Shown here: in pieces, positions 1 through 12,344 of the stretch
Layout of the letters: each line of letters starts with the position of its first letter
Numbering within the stretch: the stretch's first letter is position 1
Made by a program: the position numbers and the translations under genes
Notes under the pieces: generated by a model
The model's input: the letters and a program-made list of their open reading frames with translations, nothing else
The model's database searches: none
What the model was told of the DNA's origin: nothing
From: Sporodiniella umbellata
Taxonomy: Eukaryota > Mucoromycota > Mucoromycetes > Mucorales > Rhizopodaceae
Assembly: GCA_025677835.1 (NCBI GenBank)
Contig: JAIXMR010000043.1
Location: 62,001 to 126,000 of the forward strand
Direction of reading: 5' to 3'
DNA length: 64,000 bases

Positions 1-1733
1 TGAAGCTCAGTTGATAAAGTTGTTTCGTTTTGAACCAAGAACGACAGCGCATTCATATTGACATTTAGGGATCTCCATCGATATGGTGGGTTTGGACAAA
101 TAATCAACAGTCTACCTATTGCAAACTGCCGTATATCATAGGAAGAATGATTTTGATTTTTTTTATATAAACAGATACTATTTATGAGAGATAATGGTTT
201 TATTTAGTTGTAAATGCAAAGAAACGCTTTAAAGAGACAGATTTTGTGACCAAAGTGCGAAGCAAGTTGCGCGTACCTTATATTTTCAATTTCAGAGCCT
301 CTGATAAAGCAATGTTAACAGGCCTCCCAAGTTCATATATACAAAAATACAGAAGAAAGCGCCTCTTTTCGATAAGCTTTGTAGGCGTGGGATTCATTAG
401 TTGAAGATTAATAAAGACATTATAACTAAAGCGTTTATTCAAACATACCAAGAAAACGCTTTGAATTAACTGAAACCGATATAGATAGAAAATCACTCTT
501 TTTCAAAAGCTTCAACTATAGTATTCAAATAAAATACAGGGGCTTTGGCCCATACTTTGAAGATAGACGACATAGACTGACACCACGAGCTAACTTGGCG
601 TCATACAAAATAAGTGTGTTTTTTCTTCTAAGGTTGTTCCGATCAGTGAAAAAGCCAAAGAAAACTCCACTGTCATTCTATACACGTTTGCTATTAACAA
701 CTAGGCATACTGACAGCTGGAATAGCTGTTGATATACATTGACAATAATTAGGAAAAAGAAGCTAAAAAATTTGAGTCTAGAAACAGCGACATACATCAA
801 GATGTTGGAATAGCAGGTATGTTATTAAGTACAGTTTGATAGCAACTTAGCGTTTCTTTTATTTTAAACCTGTATTAACTCTGTGTGGTCTAAGGTTTAA
901 CTATTGGAGCACATTCTCTTTGTATAAATGCTAAAAGTTTACTACGATACAATAAAAGGCTAAGCTTAACAGAAAGGGATTGGGGCTAGTGAAAGTACCA
1001 GTGTCTTTTTTTTCGCCCGTAAATCCTTGGGATGTAATGAGTACAAGTATTTGATTATAACTACGCTATAGTTTATAGAAATTGTGGTTGACTTCAAAGC
1101 AAAAGTCTAAAGTGTTCTGCAATCTTTTTCTGCTGCGAGAATCAGTCGTCTAGAACAATGACACCGTCAAATTTGATAGGCTAAAACAATACAATCGTAG
1201 ATTTTGCTGAAAACCAAGATCCAAACTTTCGGCTCATCCAATATAGATACAAGACAATGCCTCATCAATTATACGAGATTTTGGGTATACAAGAAGATCA
1301 AAAAGCGGTTATATACTGACAGACAGATACAACTGATGGGCTGTCCTTTTTTCTAGCTTTATCAGATGCACATAACGATGTTTTAAATCTCAGATGGTGT
1401 TCTCGACACTGCGCTTGCTGCGTGTAGCATAAAACAAACTTATTTTCCCGTAGATGACAGAAGGAATATATGATTAGTTGGTACTTGCAGTTTTGAGCAG
1501 TTGTCTTTATTTTGGTTGTAAAACGTAGAGCGGATATTTTGGAAGTCTAAAAGCAGTGCAAGCTTCGTTTTCATTGGTAACCGAGAAAAAAAAAGGATGA
1601 TTTGTTTCTCGCTAGTTGAGAATGGACCTTTTTTTTTTTTTTTCGTGACCTCTCTTTTAAGCTTGGACCCTGTATTCTAACCTTCTTTTTTTTTTTTTTT
1701 TTTCCTTCTTGTCAACTACAGCACTTTACAGCA
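1..1733. other. AT-rich intergenic DNA, no gene seen
   Basis: No reading frame with recognisable protein character was found on either strand. The DNA is AT-rich with frequent stops. Long T runs (about 1629-1643 and 1687-1703) lie just before the first gene, and such pyrimidine-rich leaders recur before many start codons in this window. Confidence 0.5.
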
Positions 1734-3149
1734 ATGAATAGACCTTGGGTATCCGCCTCTCGCCACTTATTAAGCCGAACCCTTACTCGCCCATGTTCAG
1801 CGCCTTTACGCAAAAGCTATGCCATCCGTAGACAATTAACACAATCTGTTGTTCGACCTGTCTCTTTCAGAGGCATGTTTCGCTCACCTAACGAAGAAAA
1901 ACGACAAGTACTTTTGGAGCAAGACAATCTTTTTCATGTGTTGTCAAGCTCGCCCATAGCAGAGCTTAAGGACAGAGCTTCTATGATTAAAAAATACGGC
2001 GTCTGCCCTGTTTGTGAGAACCAGGGACAAAAGAATAAACCAACATACGATTGCCCGGACTGCGGATATCCTACACACTGTTGTGAGGAGCATCACCGTC
2101 AAGGAAAAGAGCAACATAAACACACATGCGACATTTTGCGTCAAGTAAACGAGGACGATCACGATTTGCGTTCTGGAAGAGCCATAAGAGAATTTGAATT
2201 CCCAAGTAAAAAAAAAAAAAAAAAAAAGTTTCTATTGAAACTGAACTTTTTGCTGTATTTTAGGTGCACAGGGATTTGATGAAGCAGTAAATATGGCTAA
2301 TTGGGATGTACTTTTTTATACCCGTAGCTTTCCTTCCATGGACTCTGACCGTTCCATGCGCCATGTATCTAAACTTTTGACTTACCCAATCACCATTGCC
2401 TCAGTCTTACACCAATCCAGCCCATACAAATATGGAGAGCAGATTACAGACGAAGGAATGAGGTCGATAGCAGGTAAACTAGCAGTAAAGGAAGAAGAAC
2501 GTGTAGCTGATAGCCATTTTAAGCCTTAAGAACTGTTTTGTATCCTAACAATCAACTTACAAACGATGCGCAGTCTCAAGTGCGTACAGATACAATCAAC
2601 ATTTATCTGTTAGGCGCTCGTGCTGAAGCCACTTTGCCCTCTCACATTTGGCTCCAACTTGCGTATCTTTTCCCTTCCACGCCTTTCCATATTCACTTTG
2701 TGGGGCCTGATGCTTTGGCACCCAATCAAGAGCCTCATACTGCTTCAGTCAACGAGCGTCTGTTTTTCACTTATGACAACGCGCTCTACGAAGACTATCA
2801 CGAGAAGATCGAAAAGTTCGACCCTTTCACAGATCTATTCTTCATGTTCTCTCCTGGCATTGGTCACTTCCAGCAAAACTGGAAGAACTCGATTGACAAG
2901 ATGCTAGAAACCAAATGTCCAATCTTTGTCACAGGCTATGATCAAAACGATATGGAAAATGATATTGCTGCAGTTGAACAAGGTTATCAGTTTGATTGGA
3001 TTCTGAAACCTACTGTGAACGAATATCGTAGTTTAAAGAGGGATGTTAACCTTATGGATATCAGACAAACCATCTTTGCTAATTACGGTATCTGGGGTTT
3101 CCGTGGTAAAAGATATGATGTGGTTCACGACCCTGAAGACAACGAATAA
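1734..3149 (+). CDS. MSS51: Mss51-like mitochondrial zinc-finger protein (COX1 translation/assembly factor)
   Basis: Three exons (1734-2205, 2264-2473, 2524-3149) give 435 aa. The second acceptor (2523) is fixed by frame and by continuity of the conserved stretch around IAALRTVLYP. The N-terminus is Arg/Ser-rich without acidic residues, fitting a mitochondrial presequence. A MYND-like zinc finger follows at about residues 85-130 (CPVC, CPDC, HCCEEH, HTC). The rest is the Mss51-type domain, with VLFYTRSFPSMDSDRSMRH and YLLGARAEATLP. In yeast Mss51 activates COX1 mRNA translation and binds newly made Cox1; heme binding has been tied to Cys-Pro motifs, and two Cys-Pro pairs are visible here inside the finger. 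The assignment to the Mss51 family is strong. A role in COX1 translation is inferred from yeast, since animal MSS51 proteins differ. Confidence 0.88.
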
Positions 3150-3318
3150 TAATAATAAAAAGTAAAACAAAAAAAACCATCTTCTTTTTTTTTATCTCTA
3201 CGAGATAGAACAAGACTTAAAACAAAATCCGATGTAGCACACACTCTCACGTACAGAAGTTTTTTTTTTTTGATATCTATTTTCATTTTCTTCTTTTTCT
3301 GAACATTCAAATACCCTA

Positions 3319-6300
3319 ATGGCAACGAGAGATGTCTTGTGCCATGTTCGAGCTTTATATCCCTACGAGAGCAACGATTCTTCCTCTCTCTCTTTTAAAG
3401 AAAACGCAGTAATAGAAGTGTTTGCACAACTGGAGTCAGGTTGGTGGGACGGCAGGTAAGTTTTTTTTTTTTTTTAGAAAAAGAATGAAGCTGAGCTGAA
3501 GATAGATACGAAGGTAAAAGAGGATGGTTTCCTAGCAACTACGTGGAAATCATCAGGGCTGCAAATGTAAGTTTTATTGTTTTTCCTTCTAAAAAGAACA
3601 GTACAACTCATGTTTTGATATGTATAGCCTATTCGAAGACCTGAGACCAAGAACCATTTAAGATTAAGCCTACATGTATCTGATAATGTGATGGTACCCA
3701 ACACAGCAGGATCTAGTTGGATACTTCAGACTACAGAAGATGGCTCCGAGCAGTATTTTTTCAACCCAAAGACAAACGAGATGAGATATTCTATTCCTAC
3801 TGAGGGCTATGTAGCAGATGAAGATGACTCGCTACCGCCAGTACGTCCGGCACGTGCTGCAAACCGTCTGGCTGAAGAAAACCGCCGGTCTTTTGAAGAA
3901 GAGAGGGTAAATCTACAGAACTTCCCTCCTATTTTTTTTTTTTTTTTTTTAGGGCTAATTGAGATCGTTAGTTACCACCCGGATGGGTACGCAAGACAAC
4001 ACCTCAGGGAAGATATTATTATTGCAATTTGAAAACAGAAGAAACAACATGGGAGTTGGAAAATGTAGATCCAGATACCGGTTTGCTGGTAAACATGCGC
4101 ATCTATTCATGTACTTTGTCTCACCTTTGTTGCGGTTTAGATGACCACCTTGCCCAATTCACCACTTGCATCTCCCCTACCACGAGAAGAGGAAGGGGAG
4201 GGACCGATCACATGGTTGAATATTTCCTCCAACATTGCGAATGCTATATACGAACTCAAAGAGTCCATCCATGAGATGTTGTCAGAAAAGATCCGTACAG
4301 CCACCACTGAAGTGGTTCACCAGATTCGGTTTTTACTCTATGTTGCCAACTGCCTTGATAAAGACAGTTCGGTCCACTTAAAGTCCAGTAAGCAACTCCG
4401 CAGCGTGCACCGATCCCTGCTTGCAGCGATTGCCAAACTGATCCTTTCGTCCAAGGTGGCCTGCAGTACGTGGCCATCGCCTGAGGCGTTTCCCAAGCTG
4501 GCTCACGATGCAGACGATGTGCTAGTGTCTGTACGGCGGCTAGTTAGCATGGCACAGGAAATGCAGATTCCCTTGAAGGAAAGGTACAAGCCAGAGTTAG
4601 AGACCGGTGTCTGGAAGAACCCAATTCAACTCAACCTGCGTCACCATCTACCTAGCAATGGACCGGACGCATCTACCACACTCTGTGTTTTGGCTGACAA
4701 CGTTAGAGGCGCTATGACTTCTTTATCAGACAGCCTCAAGGAGACATACATACCTTTTCATCAACACCAGGATCTACCGGCCACACTAGAAAAGCTCAAG
4801 GCAGACGCGCCCCTGCTAGTCGCGCAATTTAGAAATTTGAGCAACACAGCCAGTCAGCTGATGAATACAGTGGATCAAATCTTTGAAGAACGAGTGATCA
4901 AAGCGAAGCATCCCATCTACTCTGCCATGGGCTCTTTTTTTGTCATGCTACAGCAGGTAACTTGCCTGAAAAGCGTCGTACAAGCTGAGGAAGTCTATGA
5001 ACGTATGGTACAGGCTCTGGAGTGGATCGAGCAGGGGATCAACGATGTGGTGGGATTATGTCAGGAAGAAATCAAAGAAACACCGCCGAAACCTCTTAAG
5101 CCTCAGGCGCCGCCAACCCCTTTGCCTTCCAATACACCTCGTAGTCAGGTACCTTGGTTTCTGGTGGCAGATGTGAATCCTGAAGAGATTGTTCTAAGCC
5201 CTGAAGGAGCAGTCAAAGGCGGTACGCTCCATGGGTTAGTACAACGACTCACGCAACATGATCAATTCGGTAAAGATATATATATATATATATGTATATT
5301 TGTTTTATTCTGTCTAACCCTTTAAAACAGATGCAAAATTCAACACAACCTTCTTATTGACTTATCGGTCGTTTTGTACGACTGAAGAGCTTTTTAACGA
5401 GCTTTTTCAGCGATACCAGCTGTGTCCACCTGACAGCTTGAGTTCTGAAGAAACAGAAGTCTGGAATGAAAAGAAATTGAAGTTAATTCGGCTAAGGTAA
5501 ACAAGATTCCAGCTATACGTCGTAACATTTCTATGCTAGGGTATTTAATGTGATTAAGTCTTGGCTAGAGACCTATTTCAATGAAGAGGAAGATAGGCCT
5601 ATTCTGACCACGCTAAGCAGGTTTACAGATCAAGTGATTGTTCAATCGATGAAATTTGGAGCAGAGCAGCTTTCAAAACTGATCAAGAAGCGGCTTTTGG
5701 CGGAAGATTCAGGCCAGCTCAAGAAGATGAAGCTCAACGTGCGTATGGAGAATATCCCAGAACCGATATTACCCAAGAGTCTTAAACGGATCAAGCTGCA
5801 TGAGCTGGATCCACACGAACTAGCACGTCAGATGACGATTATGGATTTCCGACTCTACAATCGTATTAAGCCTGTCGAGTGCCTGGATAAAAACTGGGGC
5901 AAGCCAGACGTAGAAGAAGGGGTGCACATAGCCGCTAATGTGAAAGCGTCGATTGAGCACTCCAATCAGGTTACAGCGTGGGTAACAGACTCGATTCTGA
6001 CCAAGGACGAAACCAAAAGACGAGCTTCTGTCATCAAGTTTTGGATTTCTGTGGCTGATCGGTGCCGCGCACTAAATAACTTTAATACCTGCATGGCGAT
6101 TCTCTCCGCTTTTGACAACGGCTCGATTGGCCGGTTGAAACGCACCTGGGAGCTGATTCATGGGCGCTCAATACAGACGTTGGTGAGCATTCGACGACTG
6201 ATGGGTTCCAACCGGAACTTTAGCGAGTACCGAGACATTATCCATCGAGTGAATCCCCCCTGTATTCCTTTTCTAGGCATTTACCTTCAAGACCTCACTT

Positions 6301-6623
6301 TTATAGAAGATGGAAACTCTAACTTTTTGAAAAAATCCAGCCATCTCATCAGCTTCGCCAAACGTATGAAAACTGCCAGTGTGATTGAAGACCTACAGCA
6401 ATACCAATCGACACACTATATGTTGACTGTAGTGCCTGATATTCAAGAGTTCATCAAGACACATCTACAGTCCAGCCGTGACGAGGAAGAACTTTACAAC
6501 CTCAGTCTGAGATTAGAACCAAGGTAACTATGCTCACATCTATTCCGTTTACTCATCAAGGGCAATAGAGAACGTGTTGAGGATACAATCCGTAAGCGAT
6601 TAAAGGAAACTGGCCTGGAATAG
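3319..6623 (+). CDS. Cdc25/Sos-type Ras guanine-nucleotide exchange factor with SH3 and two WW modules
   Basis: Eight exons (3319-3455, 3521-3566, 3628-3906, 3972-4088, 4141-5269, 5331-5496, 5540-6523, 6569-6623) give 970 aa. Order of domains: SH3 at about residues 6-57 (ALYPYES, GWWDGRGWFPSNYVEII), a first WW module at about 90-118 whose second Trp is Tyr (NEMRYSIP), a good WW at about 155-187 (LPPGWVRKTTPQGRYYY, ETTWE), a helical middle, RasGEF_N at about 555-690 (FLLTYRSFCTTEELF) and the catalytic RasGEF domain at about 710-955 (DPHELARQMTIMDFRLY, PCIPFLGIYLQDLTFIEDGN). It should load GTP on Ras at membranes. Yeast Cdc25 has SH3 plus RasGEF; the WW pair is an addition. The gene starts 169 bp after the Mss51 stop. 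At introns 3 and 7 the first AG is skipped in favour of one 19 and 8 nt further on, because the first gives a stop or breaks the family sequence. The exact last exon is the least certain part. Confidence 0.88.
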
Positions 6624-8295
6624 GACGCCCATCCAAAGATCGAATCAAAAGCCTGTAGTACAAGCCAGCTGCACAAAATAAATTGTTACCAAAAAGTTTA
6701 TAAAGCATTCAGAAGCCTTTCAATAAACAGAATTTTTTTTTTTTCAAAGAAATCCTTGCACAAAGAAACCAAGTTTGTTGTCTATGTCACATGGTGACAA
6801 TATCTGCTTTGTGTTTACCATCAAAACTCGGTGAATTCTACAAACCTTTTTGAGTGCACACTGTATTCTCAGCTCAACAAACGCGCTGGGTCATTTTCAC
6901 CCTCTGATTTTGTGATTCGTTTTTTTTTTTTATTATTTTGGGAGAGAATCAAGTGAACGCTTTTCAATCTTTTAGTTTCCTATTGTTGGCTTATTGGGAT
7001 GAAGCGCCTTGGATCTTCTTTTACACCTCAAAAACGCTAGCAAAGTACACTTCAATGTTAACAGCATTTCAAAAAGAATCTGTTTAACAAGGGAAAAAAA
7101 TAAACTTTGCGCGAGAAAAAGGATGTAAACCTTAAACCAATCAACAAGTGGCGTGTGCTTTTCCATCCTTTTCCAAAAAAAAAAAACGTAAAAATAAAGC
7201 AGTGTGAAAAAAAGGCAAAGTTCGCTATCAATCCGAGTTTTTCCTTTTTTTTTTTTACTTGATTTACTTTATTTGTCCATAGCACTGTTACTATTTTTTT
7301 TTATTTTGGTGAGTCACCTTTCCTTTTTTTGTTTCTTTTGGAAATCCAAAAAAGAAAAAAAAAATGTTTGTGTCTAACTAAAATGTCCAATCCTTCTTTT
7401 TGTGTGCGTGTGTATATATGTGCGCTCATCAAAAAAAAAAAAAAGAATGTTAAAGGATTAGCTCTTTACCAACAAGTCTTTACTATTCTTGTTCTTGAAG
7501 TAAAAACGCTAACTTGAAAAGGAATTATCAAGAAGAGGAAAAAAAGACCTAAAAAAAAACAAGAGAGCAGCTGCGATTTAATGTCGTATGAGATCCTTTT
7601 TTTTTTCTCACCCAAGAGAATGATATTTTTTGACATTCGTTGACCCCGAAGCGATAATACTTTTATAACATTAAGAACGTTTGGCGGTGTTACCTGAACT
7701 TCTTGTATCAGGTGTTTTGTTCACCATTGGTGAACTGGATATGAAATGCTAATTAATAGGCCCAGAGACACCGTATTGTGGAAAGAAAAACAAGTTCCAC
7801 ACCAAGTAGGGATACACAAGATACTGGCTAAAGATGAAACGATTTAGTACAATTTCGAGGTTATTTTTTAAACAAAAAACGAAAACAAAAACTAGGATGG
7901 GTATCCAGGTTACTGTTGCTAAGAAACACAATTTGCTTAGCAACGGTATCTGTTGTCTGTTTCCATGGATACATGTTTCTTTTTTTTTTTTTTTTTTCTA
8001 AAAAAAAAATGCAATCTTACACTGTTTCCAAAATTGGAGTTTTCAGACAAATAAGGCAATAAATATTCTGTGTGATCATAAGATCTTTTGCACACAAAAT
8101 TACCCTTTTACTGATAACCGAGAAGCATTCTTTTTTGTCATATCTATATAAATAGAGACCATTATTAAACCTAGAAAATATCAGTTTTATATTTCTAATT
8201 TTTTAATCTTTTTTTTTCCACTCTTTTACAACTACTTTTTTTTTTCTTCCTAATCTTTTATATACACCCAGAAGAAACCAAAAAAGTAATTATTC
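6624..8295. other. Long intergenic region upstream of the OPT transporter
   Basis: No gene was seen in 1.67 kb. It holds many T/A runs, several GATA cores (for example near 7655 and 8112), and a clear TATA box close to the downstream gene. The length suggests a regulated promoter for the transporter, but no specific operator was identified. Confidence 0.4.
8145..8155 (+). promoter_or_regulatory. TATA box of the OPT transporter gene
   Basis: The sequence TATATAAATAG lies 141 bp before the ATG at 8296 and is followed by a T/C-rich stretch, the usual arrangement for a fungal core promoter. The function is inferred from sequence and position. Confidence 0.55.
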
Positions 8296-10647
8296 ATGGG
8301 CGGAACAAGTATAACCTCTCAAGAAAAGAGAGGATACGAAGAAAACTATATCACGTCTGAGACGGTGATATCATCGGAAAAAGTAGAAGACTTTTTAGAC
8401 AACACAATTGACAAAGAACACTATGGGGTATCCGACCGAGTGTCCATTGCTGACGAAGAAGATTCCCCTATTGAAGAAGTTCGCGCTGTTGTCTCAAAGT
8501 AAGCATAACATCGAATTGCCAATTTAAAACTCAGTATCGCTAACATTTGAATCAATGTGTGTAGTACAGACGACACTAGCCTTCCAGTCTACACCTTCCG
8601 TGTGGCTCTTTTGGGTCTAGGCTTTACCTGTTTCCTTTCGTTTGTCAACCAATTTTTCTTTTACAGAGACAACCCATTGATGGTGGGAGCTCTTGTTGTG
8701 CAGTTGATCAGTTACCCTCTCGCTAAATTTATGGAAAAGGTGATTCCCAAGTCAAAGTTCTGGAACCCTGGACCTTTCAACCTTAAAGAACACGTATTGA
8801 TTGTAGTTATGGCCAACTGTAGTTATTCTACCGCCTATGCTATTGATATTATCACGATTCAACGTATCTATTACAAGCAAAACATGGGCTGGGGTGGAAA
8901 CATCTTGCTCGTTTGGACCACACAATTGATCGGTTTCGGCATGGCTGGTGCTCTGCGTAACTTCCTTGTCTACCCTGCTTCGATGGTATGGCCCACCAAC
9001 TTGGCCACGATTTCTTTGTTGCGATCTTTGCACAAGGTGGACGAGAACTGGACTGGTCCTAGCCGTTACAAGATGTTCTTGATCATGTTTGGCTCGATGT
9101 GGGTCTACCAATGGGTTCCCAGTTATTTCTGGCCTATTATCGGTGCTTTCTCTTGGGTATGTTGGATCAATCCCAACAATCGTGTGTTGAGCCAGGTGAC
9201 TAGCGTTTCTCACGGAATGGGTATGCTCGGTTTCTGTCTTGACTGGAGTCAGATTGTCTCCTACCTGGGTAATCCTTTGGTTGTGCCTGCCTGGGCTATT
9301 GCCAATATTGCCGGCGCTTTTGTCTTGGTAGCCTGGATTATCTGTCCTGCCATGTACTTTAGCAACGTTTGGAACGCTCAAGCTTTCCCTATCATGACCT
9401 CCAGCTTGTTTACGGCCACAGGCGAAAAGTGGGATAATTCCAAGGTGCTGACACCCGATATCATGTTGGACGAAGCCAAATACGCCGAATACGGACCCTT
9501 GCGTATGGCCCCCTTCTTTGCACTCAACTACGGTATTGGTTTTGCTGGCATCACCTGTATCTTGGTCCACACTTGGTTATACCATCGCCATGAGATTATG
9601 TCCAGATTCCGCGAATCGCGTACTGAAGACAACTCGGACGATATCCACATGAAGTTGATGCGCGCCTATCCCGAAGTACCTCACTGGTGGTATGGACTCA
9701 TCTTCTTTGGCTCTCTGGGAGCATCTTTTGGCGTGATCTATGGCTGGCCTATCCATCTTCAATGGTGGGCTCTAATTCTGGCCGTGGCTATTCCCATCAT
9801 CTTTACACTGCCTATTGGTATCATCAACGCCATTACCAACCAACAGCCCGGTTTGAACGTCATTACCGAACTGATCATTGGTTTTGCCCAGCCCGGTCGT
9901 CCTATTGCCAACGTGGTCTTCAAGACTTACGGCTATATCTCCATGGCTCAAGCCTTGACCTTTGTAAGCGATCTCAAGCTTGGCCATTATACCAAGGTGC
10001 CTCCTCGCGCCATGTTCTGGGCCCAGGTTGCGGGTACCTTCTTGGGTGGCTTTATCAACTTGGCTACCGGTACTTGGTTGATGGACACCATCCCCGATAT
10101 CTGCGAGACTAGCGTCGGTGTTTGGACTTGTCCCAACGCCCGTGTGTTTTACTCTGCCTCTATTATCTGGGGTACGATTGGCCCTCAAAAGATGTTTGGT
10201 GCTGATTCGCCCTATAGCTCTATGCTCTACCTCTTCTTGGTAGGCGCCTTGATTCCTTTCCCCTTCTACTTTTATACCAAGCGTTACCCCAACAGCTGGG
10301 TCAAATATATTCACGTCCCTCTCTTCTTGAACGCCTTGGGTATGATGCCTCCTGCTATGCCTTCCAACTATGTCATGTGGTGCTCCGTCGGCTTGCTGTT
10401 CATGTGGTATCTTCGTCGCTACCGTCACGACTGGTGGGTCAAATACAACTATGTCACGGCCGCTGGTTTCGACTGTGGTTCCAGTATTGCTACCCTCATC
10501 ATCTTTGGTGTCCAAGTCGGCAGCGGTGTCTCCAGTTTCGACTGGTGGGGAAGTGGCTATAAACAATACGATGGCATTGAATTCGCAACAGCGGACAATT
10601 GTCCTTTGGCTGCTGCAAATGCCTCTAATATCTGCCCTAACTGTTAA
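8296..10647 (+). CDS. OPT-family oligopeptide transporter
   Basis: Two exons (8296-8498 and 8565-10647) encode 761 aa. The acidic, Ser/Glu-rich N-terminus (about 70 residues) is cytosolic. It is followed by many hydrophobic segments, consistent with the 14-16 membrane helices of the OPT superfamily. The family signature NPGPFNLKEH is present near residue 138, and the C-terminal half holds the conserved WGTIGPQKMFG stretch. OPT proteins import small peptides, and in some branches glutathione or metal chelates, by proton symport. The length and the signature fit the peptide-transporter branch rather than the yellow-stripe-like branch. Exon 2 is visibly richer in G and C at third positions than neighbouring genes, which suggests high expression. 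The substrate cannot be read from the sequence. Confidence 0.93.
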
Positions 10648-10997
10648 AAAAACCCTTTTTTCCACTTCTAATTAAATAAATAAATAAATAAATCTTTTTC
10701 AGATTATATAATACAATTCATTTTATCAATCGGGACAAAACTAGAGATTAATAAGGATATATTTAATCTTTTTTTTTTTTGGGGATATAAAGCTTATCAC
10801 GCTTAAAGGAGAGTTTAGTGTGACATAAGCCAAATGATAATAGAAGGGCAGTTGAATGCACTGGAAAAAAAGGGAGAGAAAGAGAGAGAAAGAGAGAAAA
10901 GAGGTGTTTTATAAGAGGGTATTTACATGTCAATGGTGGTGGGAATATGAATAATAATGTTTTGATAAATAAGGAGAAAGGGGGGAGGACCGATGGT
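10648..10997. other. Convergent 3' region between the OPT and bZIP genes
   Basis: The region contains an AAAT tandem run (about 10674-10692), which supplies AATAAA polyadenylation signals for the OPT transcript. A GA-rich tract lies at about 10867-10901. No gene was seen. Confidence 0.45.
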
Positions 10998-12128
10998 TTA
11001 ATGGGACCAAAGAAAAGACTTGTCAGCCTGAGCGTTACTCATCAATGAGGATTCGATAAGGGTATCATAAAGGCTTTCCATGTTTTTGTTTTTTACAGAG
11101 AATTCACGTTCATCAGGCAAGAGGGGTCGTTGTTGTTGTTGTTGTTGTTGTACATATTGTACGACAAACAACAAAAAGTGGGCTGCAAAGTGTCGAAACA
11201 GGTCGGATTCTTCCTTTTGCAGGATAGATTGATAGTCCCAGGACGGCATCACAGCGCTAGAGACAAGAATGCATTCTTGTTGTTGACGATAGCTATCCTT
11301 GGCTTTGGTACCGAGCAGGCTGATGTCCTTGTGGATACTGGGTTTAGGCAAGGAAGAAAGGCGCGGTGAAAGCGAAGCCTGTTGCAGTTGCTGGTTTTGC
11401 TTCTTCAGGATGTCCATCTCCTTACGAAGCGATCTGTTCTCATCCTCTACTAGGTGCAGTTTTTCTTTCAATTCTTCACCGGCTCGTTTGTGGTCGGCTA
11501 CTTGCTCTTCCAAAGAAGTAATGTATTCTAAAAAGCGATAGACGTTTGTTATTATTATTGTTGTTTATGTTTTGGCTTTATTATTGTTATTATTATTGTT
11601 ATTACCCTTTCTTCTCACTCTAAAGTTTCTTGCAGATATCTTGTTACGCAATTGACGGCGTTCTTTAGAGCTTAATTTCTTCAAATCAATCCCGTCCGCA
11701 GCAGCATAAGCTTCCAATGTGGTCACCGTCTCCTCTGCCTGAACGCTCTCTTCATTTCGGCCAGTGACAGGCTCGTTTTTGACCGACCCATCACTGCTCT
11801 GTACGCTCAAAAGATCGCTTAGTGTAGGCTCTTCTGCCGGAGGTGGGGCAAAGATAACAGAAGGCGCCGCTGTCTGTAGCTCTTGTTCTTTCATGGTTAT
11901 CTGAAGCTTGGCGGCTTCAATCAAGTGTTTGAGTTGTTCAAGGGTTGGCATAGGAATCGACTCCAGTTTTTCTTCTTGTGGTATTGGTACAGGTGGTGCA
12001 GACTGAATAGGAGTCATCGGTTGATCCAATATAAAAGGCTGATCAACGAAATAAGAATACTCGTTTGCACTACCCGTATCTTCATTGGAAATCCAATCCA
12101 TGTTCATAATATCTTCAAAATCCATCAT
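10998..12128 (-). CDS. bZIP transcription factor
   Basis: Two exons on the minus strand (12128-11606 and 11527-10998) give 350 aa from the start that begins MMDFEDIMNMDW; an in-frame Met ten codons earlier (12158) is possible. The basic region at about residues 155-175 has the N-x7-R core (RNKISARNFRVRRKEY). It runs directly into a leucine zipper (about 178-210: Leu at LEEQV, LKEKLHLVEDENRSL, MDILKKQN). The intron splits the basic region exactly at the Lys-Glu junction before the zipper. The N-terminus is acidic and Pro/Gln-rich, like an activation domain. A run of about eight Gln, encoded by a (CAA)n array, lies at about 294-302. The target genes are unknown. The combination resembles fungal bZIP factors of the Atf/Mea family, but no specific orthologue is claimed. 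Confidence 0.87.
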
Positions 12129-12344
12129 CTTTTTTGACTTTATGCAAAATGCGAACAAAAAAATAAAAAAACAAAATAAAAATAAAAAATAATAGAGAGA
12201 AAATACACGCTTTTTTTTTCAAAGAAAAAAAAAATATATAAAATATAAAAAAGAAAGGGGGAAAAGCGATTAACGAAACGGCAGCTTATTAATATACACG
12301 ATCACGTGGATTGCCATCACGTCTTTCGCTGTTTGAAAAGAAGT

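Noticed and set aside
2538..3149. Second half of the Mss51 gene as a separate gene starting near 2538
   Set aside because: There is no ATG there, and a 50-nt intron (2474-2523) joins it in frame to the upstream exon with conserved sequence across the junction.
8752..9570. Open minus-strand frame of 272 codons opposite the OPT gene
   Set aside because: It mirrors the codon bias of the transporter gene, has no start context or family match, and the plus-strand protein is unmistakable.
9772..10665. Open minus-strand frame of 297 codons opposite the OPT 3' half
   Set aside because: Same reason: shadow of a GC-rich, biased coding exon, rich in Asp, Gly and Thr without protein-like pattern.
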